49,249 nucleotides of DNA from the NCBI GenBank assembly GCA_964530165.1, contig CAZGYE010000005.1:1-49249 (forward strand). The letters are read 5' to 3'. Below, in pieces: positions 23,484-31,792 of this stretch. Every line of letters starts with the position of its first letter. Position 1 is the stretch's first letter. Made by a program: the position numbers and the translations under genes. Source of the DNA: CAZGYE01 sp964530165 (GTDB lineage: Bacteria; Planctomycetota; Planctomycetia; Planctomycetales; Planctomycetaceae). The notes under the pieces were generated by a model, which had not been told where the DNA came from, searched no databases, and saw nothing but the letters and a program-made list of their open reading frames with translations.

Positions 23484-25270
23484 TGCCAAAGATCACGGAC
23501 GACCTTCGGCCAAAGCGTTGGGCGATCCCGAGGCACTACGTATGGCTGCTGCCGGGACTCTGTTTTGTGACCCTTTCGTGCATTGGAAATTTCTTGCACC
23601 CAGTCGGCGACGGCAAACCGCAAGACTGGGACCAAAGCCGAGGACCCACAATACCCCACGACGACTTCCCGGCCGATTGTTCGATCTGCCACGTCGGAGA
23701 CGCCTGGAACGAGATTCGAGACGACTTCGTCTTCGATCACGCGAAAGAGACGGGCGTCGCCCTCCGCGGAGCGCACGCGACGGCGCAGTGTCTTCGCTGT
23801 CACAACGACCGTGGCCCGGCGGGCATTTTCGCAAAACGCGGATGTGCGGGATGCCACGAAGACCTTCATCGCGGCCAACTGGGAAAAGACTGTCGTCTTT
23901 GTCATTCAGAAAACGACTGGCTGCCCCACGGTGAGATTGCGATGCACAACCGAACTCGTTTTCCGCTGGTCGGCGCCCATACCGCCGTGGCCTGCTTTCG
24001 CTGTCATCTGGGCGCTCAAGTCGGCAACTTCAGCCGGGCCGACGCCAAGTGCGAATCGTGCCATCAGCAGGACTTCAAGCGCGCGAAGAACCCCAACCAC
24101 CTCGCTCTGGGCTGGACGCGAAACTGCCAGAAGTGTCACAGTCCCACGGTTTGGAAAGGCCAGGGGTTTGTCCACTCGCAGTTTCCGTTGCTCGGTGCGC
24201 ACCAGGCGGTGAATTGCGACGCCTGCCACCAAAACGGACAATTCGGCGGGCTGTCTCGCGTGTGCAGCTCCTGTCACTTGAGCGAGTACCAAGCAGCGGC
24301 CAACCCGAACCATGCGGCCATGAGCTTCCCCACCACCTGTCAATCTTGCCACAACACTGTCGCCTGGCAGGGCGTCTCCGGGCAGGGCGGGAACTTCAAT
24401 CATAGTGGAATGACCGGCAATTGCTCGACCTGTCATCTGGCGGATTACAATGCGACCACGAATCCGAACCACACAGCGGGTGGATTTCCGACGAATTGCG
24501 AAAGCTGTCACAATACGAACGCCTGGAACGGCGCCGCTTTCAATCATAGTGGAATGACCGGCAATTGCTCGACTTGTCACCTGGCGGATTACAATGGAAC
24601 CACGAATCCGAACCACACAGCGGGTGGATTTCCTACGAATTGCGAAAGCTGTCACAATACGAACGCCTGGAACGGCGCCGCTTTCAACCATNNNNNNNNN
24701 NNNNNNNNNNNNNNNNNNNNNNNNNNNNNNNNNNNNNNNNNNNNNNNNNNNNNNNNNNNNNNNNNNNNNNNNNNNNNNNNNNNNNNNNNNNGCAATTGCT
24801 CGACCTGTCACCTGGCGGATTACAATGGGACCACGAATCCGAACCACACATCGGGTGGATTTCCTAAGAATTGCGAAAGCTGTCACAATACGAACGCCTG
24901 GAACGGCGCCGCTTTCAACCATAGTGGAATGACCGGCAATTGCTCGACCTGTCACCTGGCGGATTACAATGGGACCACGAATCCGAACCATGCGTCGGCT
25001 GGATTTCCTACGAATTGCGGAACCTGTCACCACAATACGAACGCTTGGAACGGAGCCACGTTCAACCACGCCTTCAGGATCAATGGCGGCCCGCACGGCA
25101 GCCTCTCATGCCAGGACTGCCACCGATTGCCCACCAACTACAGCATGGTTTCTTGTGTCCACTGCCACGCGCACACGCAGAGCAGGATGGCCGACAAACA
25201 CAGCGGCAAAGCGGGATATTCCTGGAACAGCTCATCCTGTGTGAGCTGCCACCCAACGGGAAGGGGATGA
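23483..25270 (+). CDS. Repeat-rich multihaem c-type cytochrome (at least 21 CXXCH)
   Basis: The product, 595 residues including the gap, has a hydrophobic N-terminal segment (about 19-34), then 21 CXXCH motifs outside the assembly gap. The centre consists of 48-residue units, each with two haems: CSTCHLADYN, TTNPNH, GGFPTNCESCHNT, AWNGA. Such NPNH-type units occur in large extracellular cytochromes of several phyla. The N-terminus reads FVTLSCIGN, a poor lipobox, so a lipid anchor is possible but unproven. ATG at 23483 overlaps the stop of the barrel gene; the frame open to 23402 is read-through. As last gene of the string it likely encodes the surface-exposed or terminal cytochrome. The printed length is not real because of the N run. 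Confidence 0.93.
   Translation: MPKITDDLRPKRWAIPRHYVWLLPGLCFVTLSCIGNFLHPVGDGKPQDWDQSRGPTIPHDDFPADCSICHVGDAWNEIRDDFVFDHAKETGVALRGAHATAQCLRCHNDRGPAGIFAKRGCAGCHEDLHRGQLGKDCRLCHSENDWLPHGEIAMHNRTRFPLVGAHTAVACFRCHLGAQVGNFSRADAKCESCHQQDFKRAKNPNHLALGWTRNCQKCHSPTVWKGQGFVHSQFPLLGAHQAVNCDACHQNGQFGGLSRVCSSCHLSEYQAAANPNHAAMSFPTTCQSCHNTVAWQGVSGQGGNFNHSGMTGNCSTCHLADYNATTNPNHTAGGFPTNCESCHNTNAWNGAAFNHSGMTGNCSTCHLADYNGTTNPNHTAGGFPTNCESCHNTNAWNGAAFNHXXXXXXXXXXXXXXXXXXXXXXXXXXXXXXXXXXNCSTCHLADYNGTTNPNHTSGGFPKNCESCHNTNAWNGAAFNHSGMTGNCSTCHLADYNGTTNPNHASAGFPTNCGTCHHNTNAWNGATFNHAFRINGGPHGSLSCQDCHRLPTNYSMVSCVHCHAHTQSRMADKHSGKAGYSWNSSSCVSCHPTGRG
24421..25083 (+). repeat. 144-bp in-frame tandem repeat in the cytochrome gene
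   Basis: Units start at 24421, 24565, 24796 and 24940, with exact 144-bp spacing inside each block; DNA identity between the inner units is very high, while the outer ones are more diverged. Each unit codes for 48 residues and two CXXCH motifs, so copy number changes haem number by two without a frameshift. Confidence 0.92.
24692..24791. other. Assembly gap of 100 N inside the cytochrome repeat
   Basis: The flanks rejoin in repeat phase if 13 bases plus any multiple of 144 are missing; 100 N does not fit. The number of repeat units, and so of haems, is unknown. By chance 100 and 13 differ by a multiple of three, which keeps the printed frame open. Confidence 0.95.
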
Positions 25271-25301
25271 GCCGCGCGCGAAGCGGAAGCGAACCGTGTC
25301 T

Positions 25302-26048
25302 TCAGCTCTTGAACACGAGGAGTTCCATGATGCCGAAGTAGAAACGTTGGCAGTCGATGATGCGGAATCCCCTGTCCCGGATGCACTTGTGTAGACAAAC
25401 CCGATCGGGATAAGCCTGCAAACTTTCCGCAATGTACGCGTACACCTCATGGTTTCCGTGCAGCAGCAGGCCCCACAAACTTCCCCAACTCTTGAGCAGC
25501 CAGTATTCGAGCCACTGCGGAAACCCTGCCGGCGGCTTCGAAAAGTCGAGGAAAGCCGCGGTTCCGCCGGGCTTCAGGATTCGGTGGATTTCATCCAGGG
25601 CGCTGTGGAGATCGGGAGCGTTGCGCAAGGCGTAACTTCCGGTGACAATGTCGGCGGTATTGCTCTTTCGATCGGTCGTGCACATGTCCTGCCGCGAAAA
25701 AGTGAGGTTCGCAGGCGGATTGCGCTGTGCGGCAATCTTCAGCATCGATTCCGTCAGGTCCAGGCCGACGACCGTGCCGCTGGCGTACTTCTCGGCGAGC
25801 AGGAAACTCACATCGCCGGTGCCACAAGCCAAATCGACGCAAAACGGGGCGGCGCAGGTGGGCAAAACATCGACCAGACGTTTTTTCCACGCCGCATCGC
25901 GCCCCAGCGACAGGACCTTGGTGATGAAGTCGTACTTCGGTGCGACTTCTGTAAAGAGCTGCTCGTTGAAATATTTCTTCTTCTCCGGCAGACCGACATG
26001 ATCGCGAAACTTCAAGGTGAATGTCCGGCGCACAGGGTCGTCTCCCAC
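25302..26048 (-). CDS. UbiE/MenG-type quinone methyltransferase
   Basis: The 248-residue product has the UbiE/Coq5 layout: EKKKYFNEQLFTEVAPKYD near the N-terminus, SAM-binding motif I DLACGTGD (72-79), LTESML, and a later GSYALRNAPD and ILKPGGTAAFLDFSKP. Such enzymes C-methylate demethylmenaquinone or a ubiquinone precursor. The frame is open to 26318 but that part overlaps the upstream gene; the GTG at 26048, 22 bases after that gene's stop, fits family length although its ribosome site is weak. It follows the U32 gene in the same direction, which suggests a quinone-related pair, and converges on the cytochrome string with a 31-base gap. Confidence 0.85.
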   Translation of the reverse strand: MGDDPVRRTFTLKFRDHVGLPEKKKYFNEQLFTEVAPKYDFITKVLSLGRDAAWKKRLVDVLPTCAAPFCVDLACGTGDVSFLLAEKYASGTVVGLDLTESMLKIAAQRNPPANLTFSRQDMCTTDRKSNTADIVTGSYALRNAPDLHSALDEIHRILKPGGTAAFLDFSKPPAGFPQWLEYWLLKSWGSLWGLLLHGNHEVYAYIAESLQAYPDRVCLHKCIRDRGFRIIDCQRFYFGIMELLVFKS

Positions 26049-26070
26049 AGCTGCGGCGATTGATGACAGC

Positions 26071-27342
26071 CTACGCAGCTTTCCGCCTTTTCTGGTTCTT
26101 TTCGCTTGTGTTGCTTGGCAGATAGCGCCACATGCCGCCGTCGTCCATTGCACGGAACAAGTCGTCGTAAGCGTCCAGCGCCTTGGTCTGTCGACTGCTG
26201 TCGAAGCGGACGGCTGCTTCTGCGAACTTTTTGCACCAACCGCACTCTCGACAGTTGACGTCGCGGCAGCCGGTCTCGCGGAATCGTTCGATGAAGCCGT
26301 CCAAGGCCCGGTTGTCAATAGAGACCGGCGCCTTGCCCTCGACCGGTTGAGTCATGCAGCGGAGGTCGGCGAGCCGTTTCAGCAAGACCATTTTGGCGGG
26401 ATTCACCAAGCCCGGACGGATCATGTATCGCAGCAACCAGCGCAGCCCTCGCTTGTAGTACCGGTCATCATTTTTCACGCCCTTGAAACCATACGGCTGC
26501 ACAAGATCCAACAGATTTCCGTCGAATCGCCGATCCGCATAGGCTTTGACCCGCATGACGAGCACCTCGGTGGGAATGTCTCGCTCGACAATCTTGAAGC
26601 GGTCGTACCCAAGCTCTTCGTAAATGTGCAGGTCCTCAGGACGAATCCATTCAGAACGGATATAGTTCACGGGATCGCGCAGCTTCATTTCGGTGCATTT
26701 CAAGAAGCACCAATCAATGAAGAAGCCCTTGTTCTCGTGACGGGTCTGCGCCGTATGGGCGATTGTGTTCATGTGGCTCGGCGAGAGTGCGCAGCCCATC
26801 AGGCAGTTGTTATTGACCAACAACTCGAGATCGCAACGGACGTGCTTGCGGACTTTTTCCAGCGCCTTGAACTCGCGATTCACCAGAATGCTGTCCAGCA
26901 CGATGCAATCGGCGCCGAGGTCCTCCCACATTTGAGCCTTGCGAATTCGATCGACGCCGGCAAACAGTGAAATGCGGACCTTTAATTGCGGGTAGCGGGT
27001 CTTGACGAGCGTGAGCAAGTACGGAGTGGCAATGGTCACCGAATCGACACCAATTCCGCAAACCCAATCCAGCAGCTTCTCAATCGCTCTTTGGCCGCTG
27101 CGGGTGATCTCACGGTTGCCCAAACAGGATGCGTTGAGCAGATAGTTGAACTCGATACCAGATCGGTGCGCTTCCGTCACATGCTCGACGAGCCGTTTAC
27201 GAGTGACCGGTGCAAGCTGGTACGGTGCGCGTCCGCCTCCGATGGCGTCCTCTCTCAATTTTCCGTACAGCTCCAAGACCGGATAATCCTTGATCCCCTC
27301 GATCAGTTCGGACTCGAAGTTGGTCGCAACGCTCAATCGCAC
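26071..27342 (-). CDS. U32-family (UbiU/UbiV-like) Fe-S protein
   Basis: The 423-residue product has the U32 barrel features: NYLLNASCLGN near the N-terminus, the signature NNNCLMGCALSPSH (near 180-190) and WCFLKC (near 213), which together match the cysteine layout that binds a 4Fe-4S cluster in UbiU/UbiV-type proteins. The C-terminus adds another Cys-rich stretch CRDVNCRECGWC (near 360). UbiU and UbiV perform oxygen-independent hydroxylation in quinone synthesis; other U32 proteins are peptidases or RNA modifiers, so the exact job is open. The reading frame starts at a GTG at 27369, but AAGGAGGAGG lies inside that extension, 8 bases before the GTG at 27342, so 27342 is the start. A quinone methyltransferase gene follows after 22 bases. 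Confidence 0.78.
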   Translation of the reverse strand: MRLSVATNFESELIEGIKDYPVLELYGKLREDAIGGGRAPYQLAPVTRKRLVEHVTEAHRSGIEFNYLLNASCLGNREITRSGQRAIEKLLDWVCGIGVDSVTIATPYLLTLVKTRYPQLKVRISLFAGVDRIRKAQMWEDLGADCIVLDSILVNREFKALEKVRKHVRCDLELLVNNNCLMGCALSPSHMNTIAHTAQTRHENKGFFIDWCFLKCTEMKLRDPVNYIRSEWIRPEDLHIYEELGYDRFKIVERDIPTEVLVMRVKAYADRRFDGNLLDLVQPYGFKGVKNDDRYYKRGLRWLLRYMIRPGLVNPAKMVLLKRLADLRCMTQPVEGKAPVSIDNRALDGFIERFRETGCRDVNCRECGWCKKFAEAAVRFDSSRQTKALDAYDDLFRAMDDGGMWRYLPSNTSEKNQKRRKAA

Positions 27343-27626
27343 GACAGAATCCTCCTCCTTGAGTTTCACGTGCTGGCGGCGAAATTGTCTTTCAAACGAC
27401 CTCGGATGTCAAGATCCCTTTCCACGACCCAAACCAATTCGTGGCATGGACGGCACGCAACGTTGACTTTTCCTACGAGTCGCGCCCGTGTCCGAACATT
27501 CGCCTTTTCCACTACGTTTCTGGTGTGTATGATTCGCCGCTCGCGAGCTGCGGCCCGCAGAGCGATGCTGTCGGATTTTTCCGCAGAGCCATACAGAGTC
27601 AATGTGACAGAAGGAGGATTGAAGTC

Positions 27627-28433
27627 ATGAGACTGAAACGGTTTGGCTGGTCGTTGATGGTAGCCTGTAGCGGTGTCGCTGCGATTGTCCTGTGGCACCA
27701 GTCTCCGCAAGCGGTGGGCCAGTCGCAGTCGACTCGGACGAACGTTCCGAAGAAACGGGCGACTGTCCCCGGACAGATTGATACCCAAAGCAGCCGGGCC
27801 TACGTCTACGTGGGTAAAACCGGGCTGGGACACCAACACGCCGTCATCGGGCAAATCAAGAACGGGCAAATTTATCTGGGGGCTTCCAAGGATGCGGGGA
27901 AGATCGTCTTCGATATGACGACCTTCAAGGCCGGTACGAATCAAGCGCGGCGTTACATCGGATTGAAAGGGTCGGCATCGGTCTCGACAGCGCGGGCGGT
28001 GACCGCAAACATGCTGGGAAAGGACGTGCTGGACGCCCGACGGTTTCCCACCGCGACGTTCACGATTGCCTCGGCTCTGCCGTTGAAGCAGACAAGTCCG
28101 AATGGCAAACCTCAGTACCAGCTTGACGGAAAGTTCACCTTACACGGCGTGACGCGAAAGCTGAGGCTGAATGCGGAAGTCGCCGAGCAAAACGGCAAGG
28201 TCCACCTGCGCGGTGGTTTCTCGATTCTGCAGACGAGCTTCGGGATCAGACCATTTTCGAAAGCGTTTGGAACCGTCGGTGTCGCCAACAAGCTGACGAT
28301 TTACGGGGAAATCGACGTCGCGGGGACGAAGAAGCTCACGCAACACAGCTCGCTTGCGCCCCCGGCTTCGGCTACGAACACCCAGTCGAATACGGTTCCC
28401 CAGCGCGATCGACCGACGAAGACGGCGGCGTGA
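27627..28433 (+). CDS. YceI-family lipid-binding protein, secreted
   Basis: The 268-residue protein has a signal peptide (FGWSLMVACSGVAAIVLW), then a YceI-like beta-barrel (about 60-245) with the family pattern: SRAYVYVGKTGLGHQH at the start, G.I.F.(D)...F at its second strand, then DAR.FPTATF and the closing F.L.GVTR..RL. YceI proteins hold polyisoprenoid chains such as quinone precursors in the periplasm. The last 35 residues are Thr/Ser/Ala/Pro-rich and disordered. ATG at 27627 is fixed by AAGGAGG 9 bases upstream. The gene is divergent from the U32/methyltransferase pair and 4 bases ahead of an MMPL-type exporter, which suggests joint handling of a lipid. Confidence 0.88.
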   Translation: MRLKRFGWSLMVACSGVAAIVLWHQSPQAVGQSQSTRTNVPKKRATVPGQIDTQSSRAYVYVGKTGLGHQHAVIGQIKNGQIYLGASKDAGKIVFDMTTFKAGTNQARRYIGLKGSASVSTARAVTANMLGKDVLDARRFPTATFTIASALPLKQTSPNGKPQYQLDGKFTLHGVTRKLRLNAEVAEQNGKVHLRGGFSILQTSFGIRPFSKAFGTVGVANKLTIYGEIDVAGTKKLTQHSSLAPPASATNTQSNTVPQRDRPTKTAA

Positions 28434-28437
28434 CAAT

Positions 28438-30795
28438 ATGGCGAGATCGGCATCCCTGTCAGTTCAGCACAGAAGATACTGGCTGCTGCTGACCTATGTC
28501 CTGCTTGTGCTTCCGGCAGTCGGCTACGGCGCCTGGCGGGCGATAAAGAGCAATGCCAACTCGCCGATCGATTGGGTTCCCGCTTGCTTCCCCGCTCGAC
28601 GCGACTACGACCAGTTTCGCGAGGCCTTTGTGGGCGGGGACGTGGTGGTCATCAGTTGGCCCGGCTGCACCGTCGACGAACCGAAGCTCGACGTGTTGGC
28701 GCACGTGCTCCGGAAAGCGAAAGCGTTCTACGACGATGACGGACATTGGTACTTTGAGCAGGTCGTCACGGGCCGCGAAATGTTTCAGAGGCTCGTGAAC
28801 AGGCCAATCAATCTGTCGCGTGAGGAAGCCTTGCGGCGGCTGCGGGGCACGCTGGTCGGTCCGGACGGCCGGACGACCTGTGCGTTGGTCACGTTCACGG
28901 CCGCCGGGTTGGAACGTCGCAAGAAGCTGGTTTCGTTGATCCGCGGCGCCTTGAAAGGGTACTGCGCAGTCGGCGCCGACGGGAGGCACCTGGCCGGTCC
29001 GGTGATCGACGGACTCTCGGTCGACATTGCCAGCAAACGGGCGCTCTCACAGTTCACGATTCCGTCTGCGGCGATTGTGCTCTGTGTCTGCTGGTGCTGT
29101 CTTGGGTCGTGGAGGGCCTCGCTGCTGGTCTTCGGCCTGTCGGTGCTGGCGCAGGCGGTCACGTTGGCGCTGGTGCATTACAGCGGCCAGACAATGAGCG
29201 CCTTGTTGATCGTCATGCCGCCGCTGATCCAGGTGCTGGCCGTCGCCGGCGGGATCCATCTCGTCAACTACTACTTCGATGCGACTCGCGATCCCCGGGA
29301 GACCAATCCGGCGAGCCGAGCCTTCCAACTGGGTTGGCTGCCGTGCGTGTTGTCCGCGGGCACAACGGCAATCGGATTGGCGTCGCTGATGGTCAGCGAG
29401 CTGACACCGATTCGTTTGTTTGGAATGTACGCGTCGGCAGGCGTGTTGATCACGACCGGACTGTTGTTGACGATCATTCCGGGAACATTCTTAATCTGGC
29501 CGCTGAAGATCGCTTCCACTGCTGCGGATCGGACGAATCTTCGGTCGCCGAGAGCCACTCACGGAATCTGGTCGTCGCTGACGTCCGGCTTGGCGAAAGT
29601 CCATTGGCTGGTTGTCGCGGCATCGCTGGCGGTCATGATCGGAGCCGGCTACGGTATTCCACGGATCAACACGTCGGTGCGGATCGAAACGTTGTTTTCG
29701 ACAGACAGCCGGATTCTGCGGGACTACCGATGGCTGGAGGAGCACGTCGGGCCGCTGGTGCCCATCGAAATCGTGCTGGAGTGCGCCAAAGGCTGCCGCC
29801 TTTCATTCAGCGAGCGGTTTGCCTTGGCCGCGCGGATCGAGCGCGCGCTCAAGCAGCTTGACGAAGTCGGCGGTACGATGTCGGCGGCCACGTTCGCTCC
29901 ACGTTTTGCATCTCGCCCCAACCTGCCTCCCAACATCCACCGGCAGTACATTGACAAAATCCTCGAAAGGAACCGGCCATGGTTCGTCGCCGTCCGCTAC
30001 CTCGAAGACACAAGAAACGGCGATCGGTTGCGAATCACGGCCTCTATCAGCGCGCTTGCCGACATGGACTACGGCAAGTTTCTCAGTGTCATCCGCGACA
30101 AAGTCAGCCCACTGATTCAGGACAAACACGGAAATCGGCTGAGCGGCTTATCGGTCCGATACACGGGCATCATGCCGCTGGTACACGAGATCCAACGTCA
30201 GTTGATGAGCGATCTGTTCAAAAGCTTGCTGTTGGCGTTGGCCACCATTACCGTGGTGATGACGATGGTCGAAGGCGGCGTCTTGACCGGGTTGGTGTCG
30301 ATGGTCCCGAACGTGTTCCCAATACTGTTGATGTTCGGCACGTTGGGCTGGCTGGACGTCGCCCTGGATATCGGATCGGTGATGACGGCCAGCGTGGCTT
30401 TGGGGATCGCGGTGGACGACACACTGCATTTTCTGACGTTTTTCCGCCGCGGCCTCGACTCCGGGTTGACACGGCAAAACGCCGTTCTCGAAGCCTATCG
30501 CCACTGTGGAGCCGCGATGCTTCAGACGACGATCGCCTGCGGCCTCGGTTTATTGATCTTCGTGTTCAGCGACTTCGTGCCAACCAGCCGTTTCGCCTGG
30601 ATGATGCCGGCATTGCTGTCGGCGGCGCTTTTCGGCGATTTCATTGTCTTGCCGTCGCTGCTGCTTGGGCCACTCGGAACACTGTTTGGCGACCGGACTA
30701 ATGAATCAGCGCCGCCTCAACCGTCAGACCGGGACCGAAGCCGAGCAACACACACGGCCGCGCCGCGCCACGCTGTCGCAGTCGTTGGAGAATGA
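28438..30795 (+). CDS. MMPL/RND-superfamily membrane exporter
   Basis: The 785-residue protein shows the RND/MMPL plan twice: one N-terminal helix (about 14-32), a large extracytoplasmic loop, then a five-helix bundle (about 205-370); a second single helix (about 395-415), another loop, then a second five-helix bundle (about 595-755). The second bundle has GIAVDDTLHFLTFFRR, the usual proton-relay position of this family. Close relatives move hopanoids, mycolates and other lipids. It starts 4 bases after the YceI gene. The last 32 codons overlap the 3' end of the convergent polyketide synthase gene; the tail they encode is hydrophilic and probably not conserved. Confidence 0.9.
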   Translation: MARSASLSVQHRRYWLLLTYVLLVLPAVGYGAWRAIKSNANSPIDWVPACFPARRDYDQFREAFVGGDVVVISWPGCTVDEPKLDVLAHVLRKAKAFYDDDGHWYFEQVVTGREMFQRLVNRPINLSREEALRRLRGTLVGPDGRTTCALVTFTAAGLERRKKLVSLIRGALKGYCAVGADGRHLAGPVIDGLSVDIASKRALSQFTIPSAAIVLCVCWCCLGSWRASLLVFGLSVLAQAVTLALVHYSGQTMSALLIVMPPLIQVLAVAGGIHLVNYYFDATRDPRETNPASRAFQLGWLPCVLSAGTTAIGLASLMVSELTPIRLFGMYASAGVLITTGLLLTIIPGTFLIWPLKIASTAADRTNLRSPRATHGIWSSLTSGLAKVHWLVVAASLAVMIGAGYGIPRINTSVRIETLFSTDSRILRDYRWLEEHVGPLVPIEIVLECAKGCRLSFSERFALAARIERALKQLDEVGGTMSAATFAPRFASRPNLPPNIHRQYIDKILERNRPWFVAVRYLEDTRNGDRLRITASISALADMDYGKFLSVIRDKVSPLIQDKHGNRLSGLSVRYTGIMPLVHEIQRQLMSDLFKSLLLALATITVVMTMVEGGVLTGLVSMVPNVFPILLMFGTLGWLDVALDIGSVMTASVALGIAVDDTLHFLTFFRRGLDSGLTRQNAVLEAYRHCGAAMLQTTIACGLGLLIFVFSDFVPTSRFAWMMPALLSAALFGDFIVLPSLLLGPLGTLFGDRTNESAPPQPSDRDRSRATHTAAPRHAVAVVGE

Positions 30796-31792
30796 ACAGC
30801 ACCGTCGGCGACGACATGTTGCCGAGCTCGGCAAGAACTTGCTTGGAAGGCTCGATGAGAGCCGGGGCGAAACCGGCGGCTTTGGCGCACGCCGTGAGGA
30901 TTCTCGGGCCGCCGGGGTGAATGGCCCACGAACCGACGTCGCCGATCGACAAATCGTGCTTCGCCAGCCAGCGTTCCAGCCACCGGCACAGATGTTGCTG
31001 AATCAAGCTGGGGATGCGGGGCGAGAGCGTCATCTCGAAACCGTGGTCGCGGATGTGCCAACTCATGAAGTCTTCGGAGTGAGGAAAAATCGTGGACCCG
31101 GAGGCCACGAGACGCCACGCCGGACCAGCCTGGTCGGCGACCTGTGCCCCCACGACCGCCGCGGCACCGTCGGCGAACAGGGCGTTCGCTACGATTTTGT
31201 CCGGGTTCCAACCGTACTGTTGATGCAGACTGCACAACTCGACCGCACACATGAGCACGCGGGCGTGGGAGTCTGCGTCGGCAAACGCCTTCGCCACCCT
31301 CAAGGCGTTCAATGCTCCGTGGCAACCCATGAAGCCTAAATGGGTCCGAGCCACGTCCGCGGAGAGACCAAGGTTGCGGATCATCGTGACATCAAACCCC
31401 GGTGCGCTGAAACCGCTGCAGGAAACGGTCACGAGGTGCGTGACGGCCCTCGGAGAGATGTCCGCATCGGCCAGCGCGGACGTCGCTGCGGCATCGGCCA
31501 GCGGTGCGGCGTCGCTTTCATAACGCTGCATGCGACTTGCCGTTGTCGGACCATGATCGTCACCCGAAGTGGCCGGTGCGTAGAAAGACTGACGGGCCGG
31601 CGTGCCGTTCGTCGAACACTCCAAAACCACACTGTGCCGCGTCTGAACGCCGCTTCGGCGATACAACGCCGGCAGTAGTCGCCGTTGCTCCGACGTCTGC
31701 CCGCAAAACGCCTGCGCCATTGCTGCCGCGTCGAGCTGATCGATTGAGTTCTCGGGAGTGGCCGTGCCGACGCCGAGGATTTCAAAACTCAT
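30698..31792 (-). CDS. Type III polyketide synthase (chalcone/stilbene synthase family)
   Basis: The 364-residue product has the thiolase fold with the complete catalytic triad: Cys157 in HLGFMGCHGALNALR, His292 in WAIHPGGP and Asn325 in GNMSSPT, plus the C-terminal GFGPGLTVE. Type III synthases condense acyl-CoA starters with malonyl-CoA to alkylpyrones or alkylresorcinols. The ATG at 31792 overlaps the stop of the methyltransferase gene (ATGA), with GGAGG 8 bases upstream, so the two are coupled. This pair is a known arrangement in phenolic-lipid loci; the flavin hydroxylase often found third is absent here. The 3' end overlaps the convergent exporter gene by 98 bases. Confidence 0.95.
   Translation of the reverse strand: MSFEILGVGTATPENSIDQLDAAAMAQAFCGQTSEQRRLLPALYRRSGVQTRHSVVLECSTNGTPARQSFYAPATSGDDHGPTTASRMQRYESDAAPLADAAATSALADADISPRAVTHLVTVSCSGFSAPGFDVTMIRNLGLSADVARTHLGFMGCHGALNALRVAKAFADADSHARVLMCAVELCSLHQQYGWNPDKIVANALFADGAAAVVGAQVADQAGPAWRLVASGSTIFPHSEDFMSWHIRDHGFEMTLSPRIPSLIQQHLCRWLERWLAKHDLSIGDVGSWAIHPGGPRILTACAKAAGFAPALIEPSKQVLAELGNMSSPTVLFILQRLRQRGAARPCVLLGFGPGLTVEAALIH

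Noticed and set aside
23483..23590. Lipoprotein signal in the repeat cytochrome
   Set aside because: FVTLSCIGN has Cys after a hydrophobic stretch, but the -3 Thr and -2 Leu do not fit the lipobox well; left as a possibility only.
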